Translations under genes and position numbers: made by a program
In this document: positions 8,051 through 15,000 of the stretch, in pieces
How the letters are laid out: every line of letters begins with the position of its first letter
How positions within the stretch are numbered: position 1 is the stretch's first letter
DNA from: Bacteroidota bacterium
GTDB taxonomy: Bacteria; Bacteroidota; Bacteroidia; Chitinophagales; Chitinophagaceae
DNA: 15,000 bases
NCBI GenBank assembly: GCA_016715505.1
Contig: JADJZY010000016.1
Coordinates: 1-15,000 of the forward strand
Direction of reading: 5' to 3'
The notes under the pieces: generated by a model
What the model saw: only the letters and a program-made list of their open reading frames with translations
Databases searched by the model: none
What the model was told of the DNA's origin: nothing

Positions 8051-8998
8051 TTATTTCAAATTCTGAAACATATCGGCGGTCATGCTGTCCAAGTCATATT
8101 TCGGTTTCCAGTTCCAATCATTTTGAGCCCGACTATCATCAATGCTTTGCGGCCAGCTATTGGCAATCTGTTGTCGAAAATCAGGTGCATAGGTAATGCT
8201 GAAATCCGGGATATGTTTTTGAATACTTGCACTGATTTCTTTCGGAGAAAAACTCATGGCACTCAAATTATAAGAGCTTCTGATACTCAAACGATCTGCA
8301 GGTGCTTCCATCAATTCAATTGTCGCCCGAATAGCATCAGGCATATACATCATTGGCAAGTAAGTGTCTTCGCTTAAAAGCATTCGTAATCTCCATCGCG
8401 TAAGGCCTCGTGATAAATTTCTACGGCATAATCTGTAGTGCCACCGCCCGGTGCTGATTTATAACTGATGAGTCCGGGGTATCGCAAACTGCGAACATCC
8501 ACTCCATAGTGATTAAAATAATATTCGCACCATCTTTCGCCTGCAAATTTACTGATACCATATATGGTCGTAGGTTCTATCACAGTATTTTGCGGCGTCA
8601 TAACCCTTTGGCGATGTCGGACCAAATACAGCGATTGAACTAGGCTAATAAACTTTGGATAATTTCTCTTCTTTGGCAATCTCTAGTACATTCAGCAAAC
8701 TTTGCATATTGATATGCCAGGCCAAACCCAGGTTTTTTTCACCAGTTGCCGAAAAGATAGCGACCAATAAATATACCTGAGTGATATTGTGACGAATAAT
8801 CAATACATGAAGCATCTCTTTATTCATGACATCACAATTTACATACGGCCCGGTTCCTTTTAAAAGCTCATGCTCATCCCGCAAGTCACTGGCGATGATA
8901 TTATTGGCGCCATAAAGTCGGCGCAATTCAGTTGTGAGTTCCACGCCAATTTGCCCGCAGGCTCCAATCACCAATATTTTCTCCTGTACGATTCTCAT
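8051..8998 (-). CDS. tdh: L-threonine 3-dehydrogenase, short-chain (epimerase-like) type, interrupted by stop and frameshifts
   Basis: This NAD-dependent cytoplasmic enzyme oxidises L-threonine to 2-amino-3-ketobutyrate. It belongs to the extended SDR/NDP-sugar epimerase-like type, not the zinc alcohol dehydrogenase type. The start MRIVQEKILVIGACGQIG holds the GxxGxxG NAD-binding loop. Then come SATGEKN with LAWHINM, PSSIAVFGPTSPK, and the catalytic YGISK (YxxxK) near 8547-8561. The C-terminal half contains RSLRYPGLISYKSAPGGGTT, EDTYLPMMYMPDAIRATIEL and FRQQIANSWPQSIDDSRA, which are hallmarks of the family. The rebuilt length of about 316 residues is normal. An in-frame TAG at 8647-8645 stands where the family has Trp (VY-W-PSSIAVFG), an extra G follows near 8602, and the frame changes again near 8378. 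The start at 8998 was chosen because homology begins there; the frame stays open to 9061. Confidence 0.9.
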
Positions 8999-9017
8999 TG
9001 TATTTGTTTGTAGTTGC

Positions 9018-9025
9018 CAAAAATA
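9018..9025 (-). promoter_or_regulatory. Candidate -7 box for tdh-ykgJ
   Basis: TATTTTTG on the minus strand matches TAnnTTTG exactly, 20 bases upstream of the tdh start, giving a short leader. No TTTG is seen at the usual distance upstream, so the promoter is only half supported. Confidence 0.35.
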
Positions 9026-9078
9026 ATACCGAACATCTGTATCTCCGCACCTGTTGGCCATGTTTTCATAGCTATTTT

Positions 9079-9458
9079 TTAAAGGAGGGGCTCGCTCTTT
9101 TTGGCTGAATATTCCTCAAACAAATTCAGAAATTGGTTCTTGTAAAATAAAGTTTCATCCAATAATGGGGAGCCCAAGGTTTCCATTTCTCCTAATCGCC
9201 CTACCTGCTTTTCGTTGCGGCAAGGCCTTCAAGGCAATTAGGGCTAAAAATGATACTTTTTTTCTCACGGTCGTTTAACACGAATTTTGTTGTTTCGCGA
9301 TAGTAATACCCATTGGGATAGGTAGTTCGACCAATTCCTATTCCGTCTCTGCTGCTATGGCGAGCCGGGAGTAAATACATGCGGCACTGAAATAATTTTT
9401 GTTTGCATGGAAAGATCATTACAAAGAGTTCGTCGGAAATAGGGTAGTTGTGTTCCAT
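9079..9458 (-). CDS. Small protein of unknown function, frameshifted
   Basis: I do not recognise this protein. Its first part reads from MEHNYPISDELFVMIFPCKQ through SSRDGIGIGRTTYPNGYYYR to REKKSIIFSPNCLEGLAATK. A stop follows at 9201. Restoring one G in the run near 9205-9207 carries the frame on as VGRLGEMETLGSPLLDETLF and NQFLNLFEEYSAKKSEPLL, ending at 9079. The rebuilt length is about 126 residues with no signal peptide or membrane segment, so it is probably a soluble cytoplasmic protein. The continuous protein-like composition across the break supports a real gene. It lies 80 bases upstream of tdh on the same strand and is divergent from the toxin-antitoxin unit. Confidence 0.55.
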
Positions 9459-9476
9459 TTTTTACAAGCTACAAAG

Positions 9477-9508
9477 TTTGACGCGGACAAAATAATTCCG
9501 TAACTTCG
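9477..9508 (+). promoter_or_regulatory. Promoter of the toxin-antitoxin-like unit
   Basis: TTTG at 9477-9480, a 20-base spacer, then TAACTTCG at 9501-9508, one mismatch from TAnnTTTG. The start codon at 9527 would give a leader of about 12 bases. Spacing and boxes fit the Bacteroidota consensus well. Confidence 0.55.
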
Positions 9509-9526
9509 GCACAGAAATATAGAGAA

Positions 9527-9730
9527 ATGGTAATCGAAAGAACCAGCAAAGAGGTTATTATTAGACTTCCATCATACGTTGACACAAAAGGATTACAACG
9601 TTTGATTGATTATTTGACGTATAAAGAAGCAACTGCAAAATCCAAAGCAAAACAATCTGATGTCGATGCTTTGGCTAAAGAAGTTAAAAAAGGTTGGTGG
9701 TTAAATAATAGAAGTCGGTTGGTGAAATGA
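9527..9730 (+). CDS. Putative antitoxin of a PIN-domain toxin pair
   Basis: A 67-residue protein beginning MVIERTSKEVIIRLPSYVDT and rich in Lys and Glu in its second half (TAKSKAKQSDVDALAKEVKK). A short basic or amphipathic protein directly before a PIN-domain gene, overlapping it by ATGA (9727-9730), is the usual arrangement of a type II toxin-antitoxin operon. No classical ribbon-helix-helix or AbrB motif is obvious to me. The function is therefore inferred mainly from position: it would bind the toxin, and probably its own promoter. Confidence 0.62.
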   Translation: MVIERTSKEVIIRLPSYVDTKGLQRLIDYLTYKEATAKSKAKQSDVDALAKEVKKGWWLNNRSRLVK

Positions 9731-10176
9731 AAATTGTAGTTGATACAAATATTATTTTCAGCACTCTTTTAAATTCTAACAGTAATATCGGAGACCTTAT
9801 ATTTAACTCTGATAAACATTATGAGTTTTATAGTTGTAGTTATATGCGTTATGAAATTTAAAAACATTGGGACCGCCTGAAAAAGATTTCAAAACTATCT
9901 GACCATCAATTGCAAGTTTCTTACTCGCAAATTCTTACAAAATTAAAGTTCATCAATGAAGAGATCATACCTGTTGAAATCTGGTTAGCATCAGAAAAAA
10001 TTCTAAAGAACATTGATATTGACGACGTTGACTTTGTAGCCCTCACTAAGTTTCTAAAAGCCAATCTTTGGACCGGAGATAAGGTTTTATTTAATGGACT
10101 TAAAAAACAGGGTTTTAAAAGGCTTCTAAATACAACAGAGTTACTTGCATTTCGCAAAACAAAAATAGAGAAGTAA
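9727..10176 (+). pseudogene. PIN-domain toxin (putative ribonuclease) interrupted by an in-frame stop
   Basis: The gene starts MKIVVDTNIIFSTLLNSN, the PIN-domain opening with the first metal-binding Asp (D6). It reaches YMRYEI with the second acidic residue (E43), then hits TAA at 9859-9861 (codon 45). The same frame goes on without a shift as KHWDRLKKISKLSD through IDIDDVDFVALTKFL to LWTGDKVLFNG, supplying the later acidic residues (D99-D102 and D118), and ends at 10176. Full length would be 149 codons, normal for a PIN toxin. PIN toxins are Mg-dependent RNases that block growth by cutting RNA. A single substitution (such as GAA to TAA) explains the break, so it is either a recently inactivated toxin or a base error. 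It overlaps the antitoxin gene by ATGA. Confidence 0.75.
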
Positions 10177-10209
10177 AACGGCACAGAACAGCGGTTTGGC
10201 AAAGAAGGG

Positions 10210-10248
10210 CTACCCAAATAAATGAATCGATTTCACTTTATTTGGTAG
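10210..10248. repeat. Inverted repeat (12-bp stem) downstream of the PIN toxin
   Basis: CTACC(C)AAATAAA at 10210-10222 pairs with TTTATTTGGTAG at 10237-10248, a 12-bp stem with one bulged base and a 14-base loop. It starts 33 bases after the toxin stop. There is no T run after it, so it is not a standard intrinsic terminator, though it may end or stabilise the transcript. Confidence 0.4.
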
Positions 10249-10521
10249 GATGTTTTACGAACATCTGTCTTGCTCAAATACCCTGTCAAAGCTTAGCCTA
10301 GAACCTTGTTTCCGGATCAATTGATAGGAATTACCTTTATCACACTGGTTTTACCATAAGGCAATTCGGTTATTGAGGATTTAATTTTCTGGGGACAAAA
10401 TATTTTACGTAGGAAGGGACTGCCCACTCAAGAAATATTCCGGGAATGGTGAGGCTCATTTTTATATCAATTCCAACTTCAATCAGCCTTCTCGCGTCTT
10501 CATATCCGTAAACCAAAATAT
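10249..10521. other. Intergenic region before the secreted propeller protein
   Basis: With the hairpin it forms a gap of about 345 bases after the toxin gene. I see no recognisable RNA or promoter. A minus-strand open frame (10567-10370) reads in a protein-like way (YEDARRLIEVGIDIKM, ending in YVKYFVPRKLNPQ) but overlaps the start of the next gene and has no known family. It could be a gene remnant or chance. Confidence 0.35.
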
Positions 10522-12321
10522 ATGTTGAATCGAAAATTTCCGATGTTGTTGTTTTTATTGCTCGCATGCTCTCTGAAAAATTTTGCGCTACCTTTCTCTT
10601 GGGCAGGTATGTTGCAACCAGCGAATGTGAATGGACAATCTAAGCCCAAAGGGATTAAATACCACAATGGTGCTATTTATGTTTTTGGAAATTTCAAGGA
10701 CTCTATAGACCTGGATATGAGCAGCGGTAACCGCTTCGTGAAATCCTATAATTGGTACAGTGCTAGCGGGTATTTTGCCAAATACGATCTACAGGGGAAT
10801 CTCCTTTGGGGAGGCAGTTTAATTGGCGTCAAAACCGGGAATCCCAATTGCATTGCTCCGCCTTACAACGAAATTTTAGATATTGATTTTGATGACAATC
10901 ACAATGCCTATATCACCGGTTATTACGATGATAGTGTGCGCCTGGATTTTGGAGGCTTGGTGAAAGGATTAAAATGCCCTTGTGGTGTTTCCACCTTTGT
11001 CGCTAAGGTGAATCCTGCAGGGGATGTATTAAGTGTCAACCACGTTACCGGCATGCAATGTCCTACTTATTTTTCGGGCACTTCCATTCGCGTAAGTAGC
11101 AACCAAAAATTATATACCCTGACTGATTTCTATGGTACCGGAGATTTTGATTTTTCATCCGGAACAAAAATTTACGATCATCAAATTTATTCGCGCATGA
11201 ATCTGGTCGCCTCACGATATCAGCTCAACACCATGGCTTTGGAGTGGAGTGGAATGCTCGAAGCAACGCATAATTTATACGGACAAAAGTTGCTCGTTGA
11301 TGCGAATAATAACATGTATATCTGCGGTAAGTTTAATGGCAGTATGGATATCGATTTTTCGCCGGCTTCATATCTCATCACAAGTTTTGATACGAGCCAT
11401 TTTGATTATTTCATCGCCAAATACAATGCGAATGGTGTTTTTCAATGGGTCAACCAATATGCCTATGGTGGCGGTTTTGCGTTCGACATTACCATGGATA
11501 ATAATAATCACTTGCTGTTGGCTGGAAATTTTAAGGATTCACTGGTTTATTCACGCAACAAAATATATCAATCGGTTCTGCTCAGCAATGCCGCTTCTGA
11601 GGATTTATTTTGCATTAAAATCGACTTGAACGGAAATCAGGTTTGGGCCAAACGAATAGGCGGTACCTATGCTGAATATTTTCAGGGCATTTCTGTAGCA
11701 CCGAATAATCAAATTTTACTCAGCGATTGGTTCAATGTAGCAACAAGTTTGAATCCGACAAGCTATACCAACGATTTTAATGTCCCCACCTATGCCACCA
11801 ATGGAGCACTCATTTGTTTGTCCGATAACGGTTCATTTGTTTTTGGAGGAATCTCCGATGCACAGGTCAATACCTCAAATGGCGGTATTGGGGGTTTAAT
11901 CTACAGTTGTTCTACTTGGGATCCTGCGGGCAATATTTATATAGCCGGTGAAAATATTTGGAATTCGGATGTCGATCCGGATGCCACAAGCAGTCATACC
12001 ATTAGCAACAACAACAACTTTTTTAACAGCTTTGTGATGCGCCTCGGTAATGCAACCGCCACCCAACTAAATGATTTATCGGCCCCTTTTTCCATCACCT
12101 GTTTCCCTTCACCGGCCAATAATCAACTTTATCTCCATTCCGAAGAAACGATATCAAAATTGGAAGTGTATAATATTTCCGGTCAATGTATCTTCAAGGC
12201 CAACCCGCAGTTAAATAAAATTCAATTAGAAACAGGTAATTGGCCTGGTGGTTTGTATTATATCCACTATCAAACACCCAAAGGTTCTGGCATGCAGACG
12301 GTATCTGTTTTACATCCTTAA
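10522..12321 (+). CDS. Secreted beta-propeller-like (SBBP-type) protein with T9SS type A sorting domain
   Basis: An intact 599-residue protein. The N-terminus MLNRKFPMLLFLLLACSLKNFA is a signal peptide; a second Met at residue 8 is an alternative start. The body repeats a unit of the kind GNFKDSIDLD...YFAKYDLQGNLLWGG, seen again as GYYDDSVRLDFGG...FVAKVNPAGD, GKFNGSMDIDFSP...YFIAKYNANGVFQW and GNFKDSLVYS...FCIKIDLNGNQVWAKRIGG. This resembles the SBBP beta-propeller repeats of Bacteroidota surface proteins. The last 75 or so residues (ITCFPSPANNQLYLHS, then KLEVYNISGQCIF, then WPGGLYYIHY) form a T9SS type A sorting domain, with Ser in the usual FPNP motif. It is probably exported through the outer membrane and attached to the surface or released. 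No enzymatic residues are evident; binding or scaffolding is possible. It converges on the next gene with 18 bases between the stops. Confidence 0.87.
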   Translation: MLNRKFPMLLFLLLACSLKNFALPFSWAGMLQPANVNGQSKPKGIKYHNGAIYVFGNFKDSIDLDMSSGNRFVKSYNWYSASGYFAKYDLQGNLLWGGSLIGVKTGNPNCIAPPYNEILDIDFDDNHNAYITGYYDDSVRLDFGGLVKGLKCPCGVSTFVAKVNPAGDVLSVNHVTGMQCPTYFSGTSIRVSSNQKLYTLTDFYGTGDFDFSSGTKIYDHQIYSRMNLVASRYQLNTMALEWSGMLEATHNLYGQKLLVDANNNMYICGKFNGSMDIDFSPASYLITSFDTSHFDYFIAKYNANGVFQWVNQYAYGGGFAFDITMDNNNHLLLAGNFKDSLVYSRNKIYQSVLLSNAASEDLFCIKIDLNGNQVWAKRIGGTYAEYFQGISVAPNNQILLSDWFNVATSLNPTSYTNDFNVPTYATNGALICLSDNGSFVFGGISDAQVNTSNGGIGGLIYSCSTWDPAGNIYIAGENIWNSDVDPDATSSHTISNNNNFFNSFVMRLGNATATQLNDLSAPFSITCFPSPANNQLYLHSEETISKLEVYNISGQCIFKANPQLNKIQLETGNWPGGLYYIHYQTPKGSGMQTVSVLHP

Positions 12322-12339
12322 TTTGCTTGAACCAAACCC

Positions 12340-13104
12340 TTAAACCGGGATTTCTTCTTTCAGGATGTCAATGATTTTGCGTACATCCTTTGGTTCACCC
12401 ATTCGCACAAATCGCAAAACCATGGATGACCAGATACCAGGGTTTAATATGCCTTTGGCGATTCTTGATACGCCCAGATCAATACTACGGATATATGTTT
12501 CACGAGCCTGTATCGGATCTGCTAATTCAGCCAATGCAACCGCATTACCCCAAGAGGCCTTGCGCGCTGTTTGAATACTAAACGAAATGACCGCTTCGTG
12601 TCGGTCATTCACAATCCGACGGATCAAACGCAAGGGCCACCATATCTGCTCAAGTTTTGATTGAACACCATCGATTAAATCACTGATGATTAAATTAATC
12701 TTTTCAAAATCCGCTTTGAGTCCATGTATCTGATCTTTAGGTGCTGTTGAAGCAGCGGCAATGCATAAGTCAAGATTGATATGTGCATTAATACCCAATA
12801 AGAGATGTTGCAAAACAATGGGTTTATTTAAGGTGCAGGCGTCAAAAGCTATTTGCCAGGATTGGGTCAATGGACTTTTTTTTATATAAGCATGATATGC
12901 ATCAATATATCGTTGGGCAAACAATACGTCCAGTTTCACCATTCGGTCTCCGTTTTCAAATTGTCCGGTTTGAACGCCTTTTAATACACGAGCAGTCATA
13001 TGGCGGTATAGAATCGCAAAGTAAGCCATGCCCGATTGTTTATCTGTTTCTTGCTGAATAATTTGATCCAGACTCATGAGCACCTCTTCTATACTTTTTA
13101 ACAT
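12340..13104 (-). CDS. DUF5995 family protein
   Basis: An intact 254-residue protein matching the DUF5995 pattern as I know it: YFAILYRHMTARVLKGVQTG (from residue 28), then DRMVKLDVLFAQRYIDAY, then WQIAFDA, and the central motif PIVLQHLLLGINAHINLDL (residues 95-113), with His 100, His 108, Asn 110 and Asp 112 as possible metal or active-site residues. No signal peptide or membrane segment is seen. Its biochemical role is unknown. It has its own promoter and is divergent from coaD, so it is probably a single-gene unit. Confidence 0.8.
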   Translation of the reverse strand: MLKSIEEVLMSLDQIIQQETDKQSGMAYFAILYRHMTARVLKGVQTGQFENGDRMVKLDVLFAQRYIDAYHAYIKKSPLTQSWQIAFDACTLNKPIVLQHLLLGINAHINLDLCIAAASTAPKDQIHGLKADFEKINLIISDLIDGVQSKLEQIWWPLRLIRRIVNDRHEAVISFSIQTARKASWGNAVALAELADPIQARETYIRSIDLGVSRIAKGILNPGIWSSMVLRFVRMGEPKDVRKIIDILKEEIPV

Positions 13105-13125
13105 CTGATAGGGTTTAATTCAGGC

Positions 13126-13156
13126 TAAAAATAAACAATAAGCGCGTTGCAACAAA
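13126..13156 (-). promoter_or_regulatory. Promoter of the DUF5995 gene
   Basis: On the minus strand, TTTG (13156-13153), exactly 19 bases, then TATTTTTA (13133-13126), one mismatch from TAnnTTTG. Transcription would begin near 13119, about 15 bases before the start codon. This is one of the better matches to the Bacteroidota promoter consensus in the window. Confidence 0.55.
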
Positions 13157-13293
13157 ACCGGCTAATCGTCTTTTATTCTCCTCATTCACAGAACTTCAAC
13201 TATGGCTTTATGTATGACACGGTAATTTGCTTTCGAAATGCATGTCATTAAATAAAAAATGTATTGTTACTTTGTTCACCTCAATCATTCAAT

Positions 13294-13755
13294 ATGCGTA
13301 TTGCAGTTTTTCCGGGTACTTTCGATCCAATCACTCGCGGCCATGAGGATATTATTCGCAGGGCAGCGCCCTTATTCGACCAACTCATTGTGGGTATTGG
13401 CGTAAATTCCTCCAAACAACCGATGTTTGAATTGGCTCAACGAATTCAATGGATCAAGGATGTTTTTCAGGATGAAATTCGCGTCAAAGTAGATTCCTAT
13501 GAAGGACTCACCGTGGAATATTGCAAAAAAGTGCAAGCCAATTATATCATCAGGGGTGTACGGAGTGTAGGTGATTTTGAATATGAAAGAGCAATAGCCG
13601 ATATGAACCACATGCTTTCTGCACACATCGAAACAATATTTTTTGCTTGTGCACCTCAGTATAGTTCATATTCCTCCACCATCGTACGCGATGTGATTCG
13701 CAATAAAGGCGACTACAGTAAGTTTATACCACAATCCATTCTGATTCCGGAATAG
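13294..13755 (+). CDS. coaD: Pantetheine-phosphate adenylyltransferase
   Basis: CoaD transfers AMP from ATP to 4'-phosphopantetheine, the fourth step of coenzyme A synthesis, in the cytoplasm. The 153-residue protein begins MRIAVFPGTFDPITRGHEDI. The GTFDP and TRGH parts (residues 8-17) form the nucleotidyltransferase HxGH-type active site. RGVRSVGDFEYE (87-98) and SSTIVRDV (127-134, the ISSTxVR motif) are diagnostic. Family members have about 155-165 residues, so it is complete. The start at 13294 was chosen because the homology begins there; the frame is open further upstream to 13264 without family sequence. TTACTTTG at 13267-13274 resembles a -7 box, but no -33 box is found at the right distance. 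ung follows after 38 bases and is probably cotranscribed. Confidence 0.96.
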   Translation: MRIAVFPGTFDPITRGHEDIIRRAAPLFDQLIVGIGVNSSKQPMFELAQRIQWIKDVFQDEIRVKVDSYEGLTVEYCKKVQANYIIRGVRSVGDFEYERAIADMNHMLSAHIETIFFACAPQYSSYSSTIVRDVIRNKGDYSKFIPQSILIPE

Positions 13756-13793
13756 GCGTACTTTATGCACTTCAACTTTTAACACCAACAAAC

Positions 13794-14486
13794 ATGCCGG
13801 TAAACATCGAAGAATCCTGGAAGGGTTTATTGTCCGATGAATTTGAGAAACCCTATTTTAAATCGATTGGTACATTTTTAAGACAGGCCAAATCATCCGG
13901 GAAAATAATCTATCCTTCTGGTCCTGAAATATTCAATGCATTTTCGCAAACTCCGGTTCAATCCGTGAAAGTCGTCATCATCGGTCAGGATCCTTATCAT
14001 GGCGAAGGACAGGCTCATGGACTGAGTTTCAGTGTGCGTAAAGGCATTAAAATCCCCCCTTCATTGCAAAATATTTATAAAGAATTGAACGACGATTTGG
14101 GAATTCCCATACCCCCGCATGGCGATTTAAGTGCATGGAGCCGACAGGGTGTTTTACTGCTCAATGCATCTCTTACCGTTGAAGCCAATCAACCTATGAG
14201 TCATAGTAAAATTGGCTGGGAAATATTTACCGATCAGGTCATTCAGAAATTAGCAAATGAACGGCAACAGATAGTCTTCATGTTATGGGGGCGATTTGCA
14301 CAGCAGAAAGAATACTTAATTGCCCCCAATAAACACCTCATTTTAAAAGCTGCTCATCCATCACCTTTTTCGGCTTATCAGGGATTTTTTGGTTGTGCCC
14401 ATTTTAGCAAAGCCAATGCATATTTTGAGGCACATGGCATGGAACCGATTCATTGGGATCCGGATAATGAATCAAACCGGAATTAA
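13794..14486 (+). CDS. ung: Uracil-DNA glycosylase, family 1
   Basis: Ung removes uracil from DNA, starting base-excision repair. The 230-residue protein is full length. It contains the water-activating motif GQDPYHG (residues 64-70, catalytic Asp 66), AHGLSFSV, LLLNASLTV (121-129), LWGRFAQQK, and the leucine-loop motif HPSPFSAYQGFFGCAHFSKAN (188-208) with its His. All residues expected of family 1 are present. The start MPVNIEESWKGLL lies 38 bases after coaD on the same strand, suggesting one transcript. Confidence 0.96.
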   Translation: MPVNIEESWKGLLSDEFEKPYFKSIGTFLRQAKSSGKIIYPSGPEIFNAFSQTPVQSVKVVIIGQDPYHGEGQAHGLSFSVRKGIKIPPSLQNIYKELNDDLGIPIPPHGDLSAWSRQGVLLLNASLTVEANQPMSHSKIGWEIFTDQVIQKLANERQQIVFMLWGRFAQQKEYLIAPNKHLILKAAHPSPFSAYQGFFGCAHFSKANAYFEAHGMEPIHWDPDNESNRN

Positions 14487-14735
14487 ACAAGCCTGTTCGG
14501 GGAACATACCCAGGTTTAGAAGCAATCATCGTCGAATGTATTGCTTAGCTGAATTTGGTAGATGCTGAATGTTCTGTAACGAACGGTCAGATTTCATTGA
14601 CCTACAAGATACCGGGGATTCCTCTTTTTCGAAACAAGGTTCTGAAAAACATGAATCCTTCCAAAAAATACTTTCTGTAAGTAAAACACACTATCACCGA
14701 ATGCATGTATTTTCACCACTTCAAAAAAGGCCTCC
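14487..14735. other. Intergenic region between ung and the acyltransferase gene
   Basis: About 250 bases with no recognisable gene. A short hairpin, TGTTC-GGG-GAACA, lies about 10 bases after the ung stop but lacks a T run. TACTTTCT near 14669 resembles a -7 box only weakly. Confidence 0.35.
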
Positions 14736-15000
14736 GTGAAAGATATCCTTGCTCGCATTTACTTTATCTACGGCATGTTATTGTTTGCAATAACCATGAT
14801 TCCCGTAGCCTTCATCATTTTTTTGTTTCGCACATTCGCGTCACAGCGCACAGCTTCAAAGGCTATTCAAACATCTTTTCAAATCTGGATGGGGTTTTAT
14901 ATGCCGGCTATATTTTGTCCGGTCAAACATGTGGGGCGAGAAAATTTTCGCAAAGGACAAAACTATGTGGTTACCCTAAACCATAATACCTTGGCCGATG
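14736..15000 (+). CDS. PlsC-like 1-acyl-glycerol-3-phosphate acyltransferase, N-terminal part, cut by window edge
   Basis: The reading begins VKDILARIYFIYGMLLFAIT and continues through a hydrophobic, probably membrane-inserted segment (MIPVAFIIFLF) to ENFRKGQNYVVTLNHNTLAD at the edge. NHNTLAD contains the HxxxxD catalytic motif of glycerolipid acyltransferases, and the N-terminus resembles Bacteroidota lysophospholipid acyltransferases. Such enzymes add the second acyl chain to lysophosphatidic acid at the inner membrane. The start is a GTG at 14736; an in-frame TAA at 14682 limits any extension, and no in-frame ATG lies between. ATGs at 14701 and 14705 are in other frames and could be the start only if a base is missing in the A run at 14722-14728. 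Confidence 0.83.
   Translation, partial: MKDILARIYFIYGMLLFAITMIPVAFIIFLFRTFASQRTASKAIQTSFQIWMGFYMPAIFCPVKHVGRENFRKGQNYVVTLNHNTLAD

Noticed and set aside
2447..8647. Stop-codon reassignment (TAG read as Trp)
   Set aside because: Only two TAG cases are seen amid many indels, and ordinary TGG codons are frequent in all intact genes, so error or mutation is the simpler reading.
10370..10567. Minus-strand open frame with protein-like sequence (YEDARRLIEVGIDIKM)
   Set aside because: It overlaps the signal-peptide region of the secreted propeller gene, has no recognised family and no promoter; it could be a remnant but is not supported enough to call.
11249..11629. Plus-strand open frame of 126 codons
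   Set aside because: It is nested out of frame inside the intact 599-residue secreted protein gene.
1..15000. CRISPR arrays, insertion sequences, tRNA and rRNA genes
   Set aside because: No regularly spaced repeats, transposase motifs, or RNA gene sequences were recognised on reading.

Overview
The window looks like a chromosomal segment of a member of the Bacteroidota, probably the Saprospiria/Chitinophagia side. Three proteins end in a type IX secretion (T9SS) type A sorting domain. There is an SDR-type L-threonine 3-dehydrogenase and a short hexapeptide-repeat LpxD of the kind common in the phylum. Several genes are preceded by Bacteroidota-style promoter boxes (TTTG, about 19-20 bases, TAnnTTTG). 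No rRNA, tRNA, CRISPR array or insertion sequence was seen.

Left part (1-2500): the 5' two thirds of pyrG (CTP synthase, minus strand, cut by the window edge) and, divergently, lpxD. Next (2775-7491) is a compact plus-strand operon of four genes: an MbnP-family copper-binding protein, an MbnH/MauG-like di-haem c-type cytochrome, a YHYH-domain protein with a T9SS tail, and a sulfatase with a T9SS tail. The first two overlap by ATGA and the other gaps are 20-35 bases. This looks like a periplasmic or cell-surface copper/redox module joined to two secreted proteins, and it is the most interesting part of the window. On the minus strand (7558-9458) lie a YkgJ-family cysteine-cluster protein, the L-threonine 3-dehydrogenase, and a small unrecognised protein.

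Right part: a two-gene toxin-antitoxin-like unit (9527-10176) in which the PIN-domain toxin carries an in-frame stop; a 599-residue secreted beta-propeller-like protein with a T9SS tail (10522-12321); a convergent DUF5995 gene with a clear promoter; then coaD and ung in tandem, and the start of a PlsC-like acyltransferase running off the right edge.

A strong caveat applies to the left 9.4 kb. Almost every gene there (pyrG, lpxD, mbnP, mbnH, the YHYH gene, the sulfatase, tdh, the small unknown gene) is broken by several one- or two-base indels, often in homopolymers, while the conserved protein sequence continues in another frame. pyrG and lpxD are normally essential, so sequencing or assembly error is more likely than gene decay. 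The long genes of the right third read cleanly. I annotate the broken genes as whole genes and state where the frame changes.
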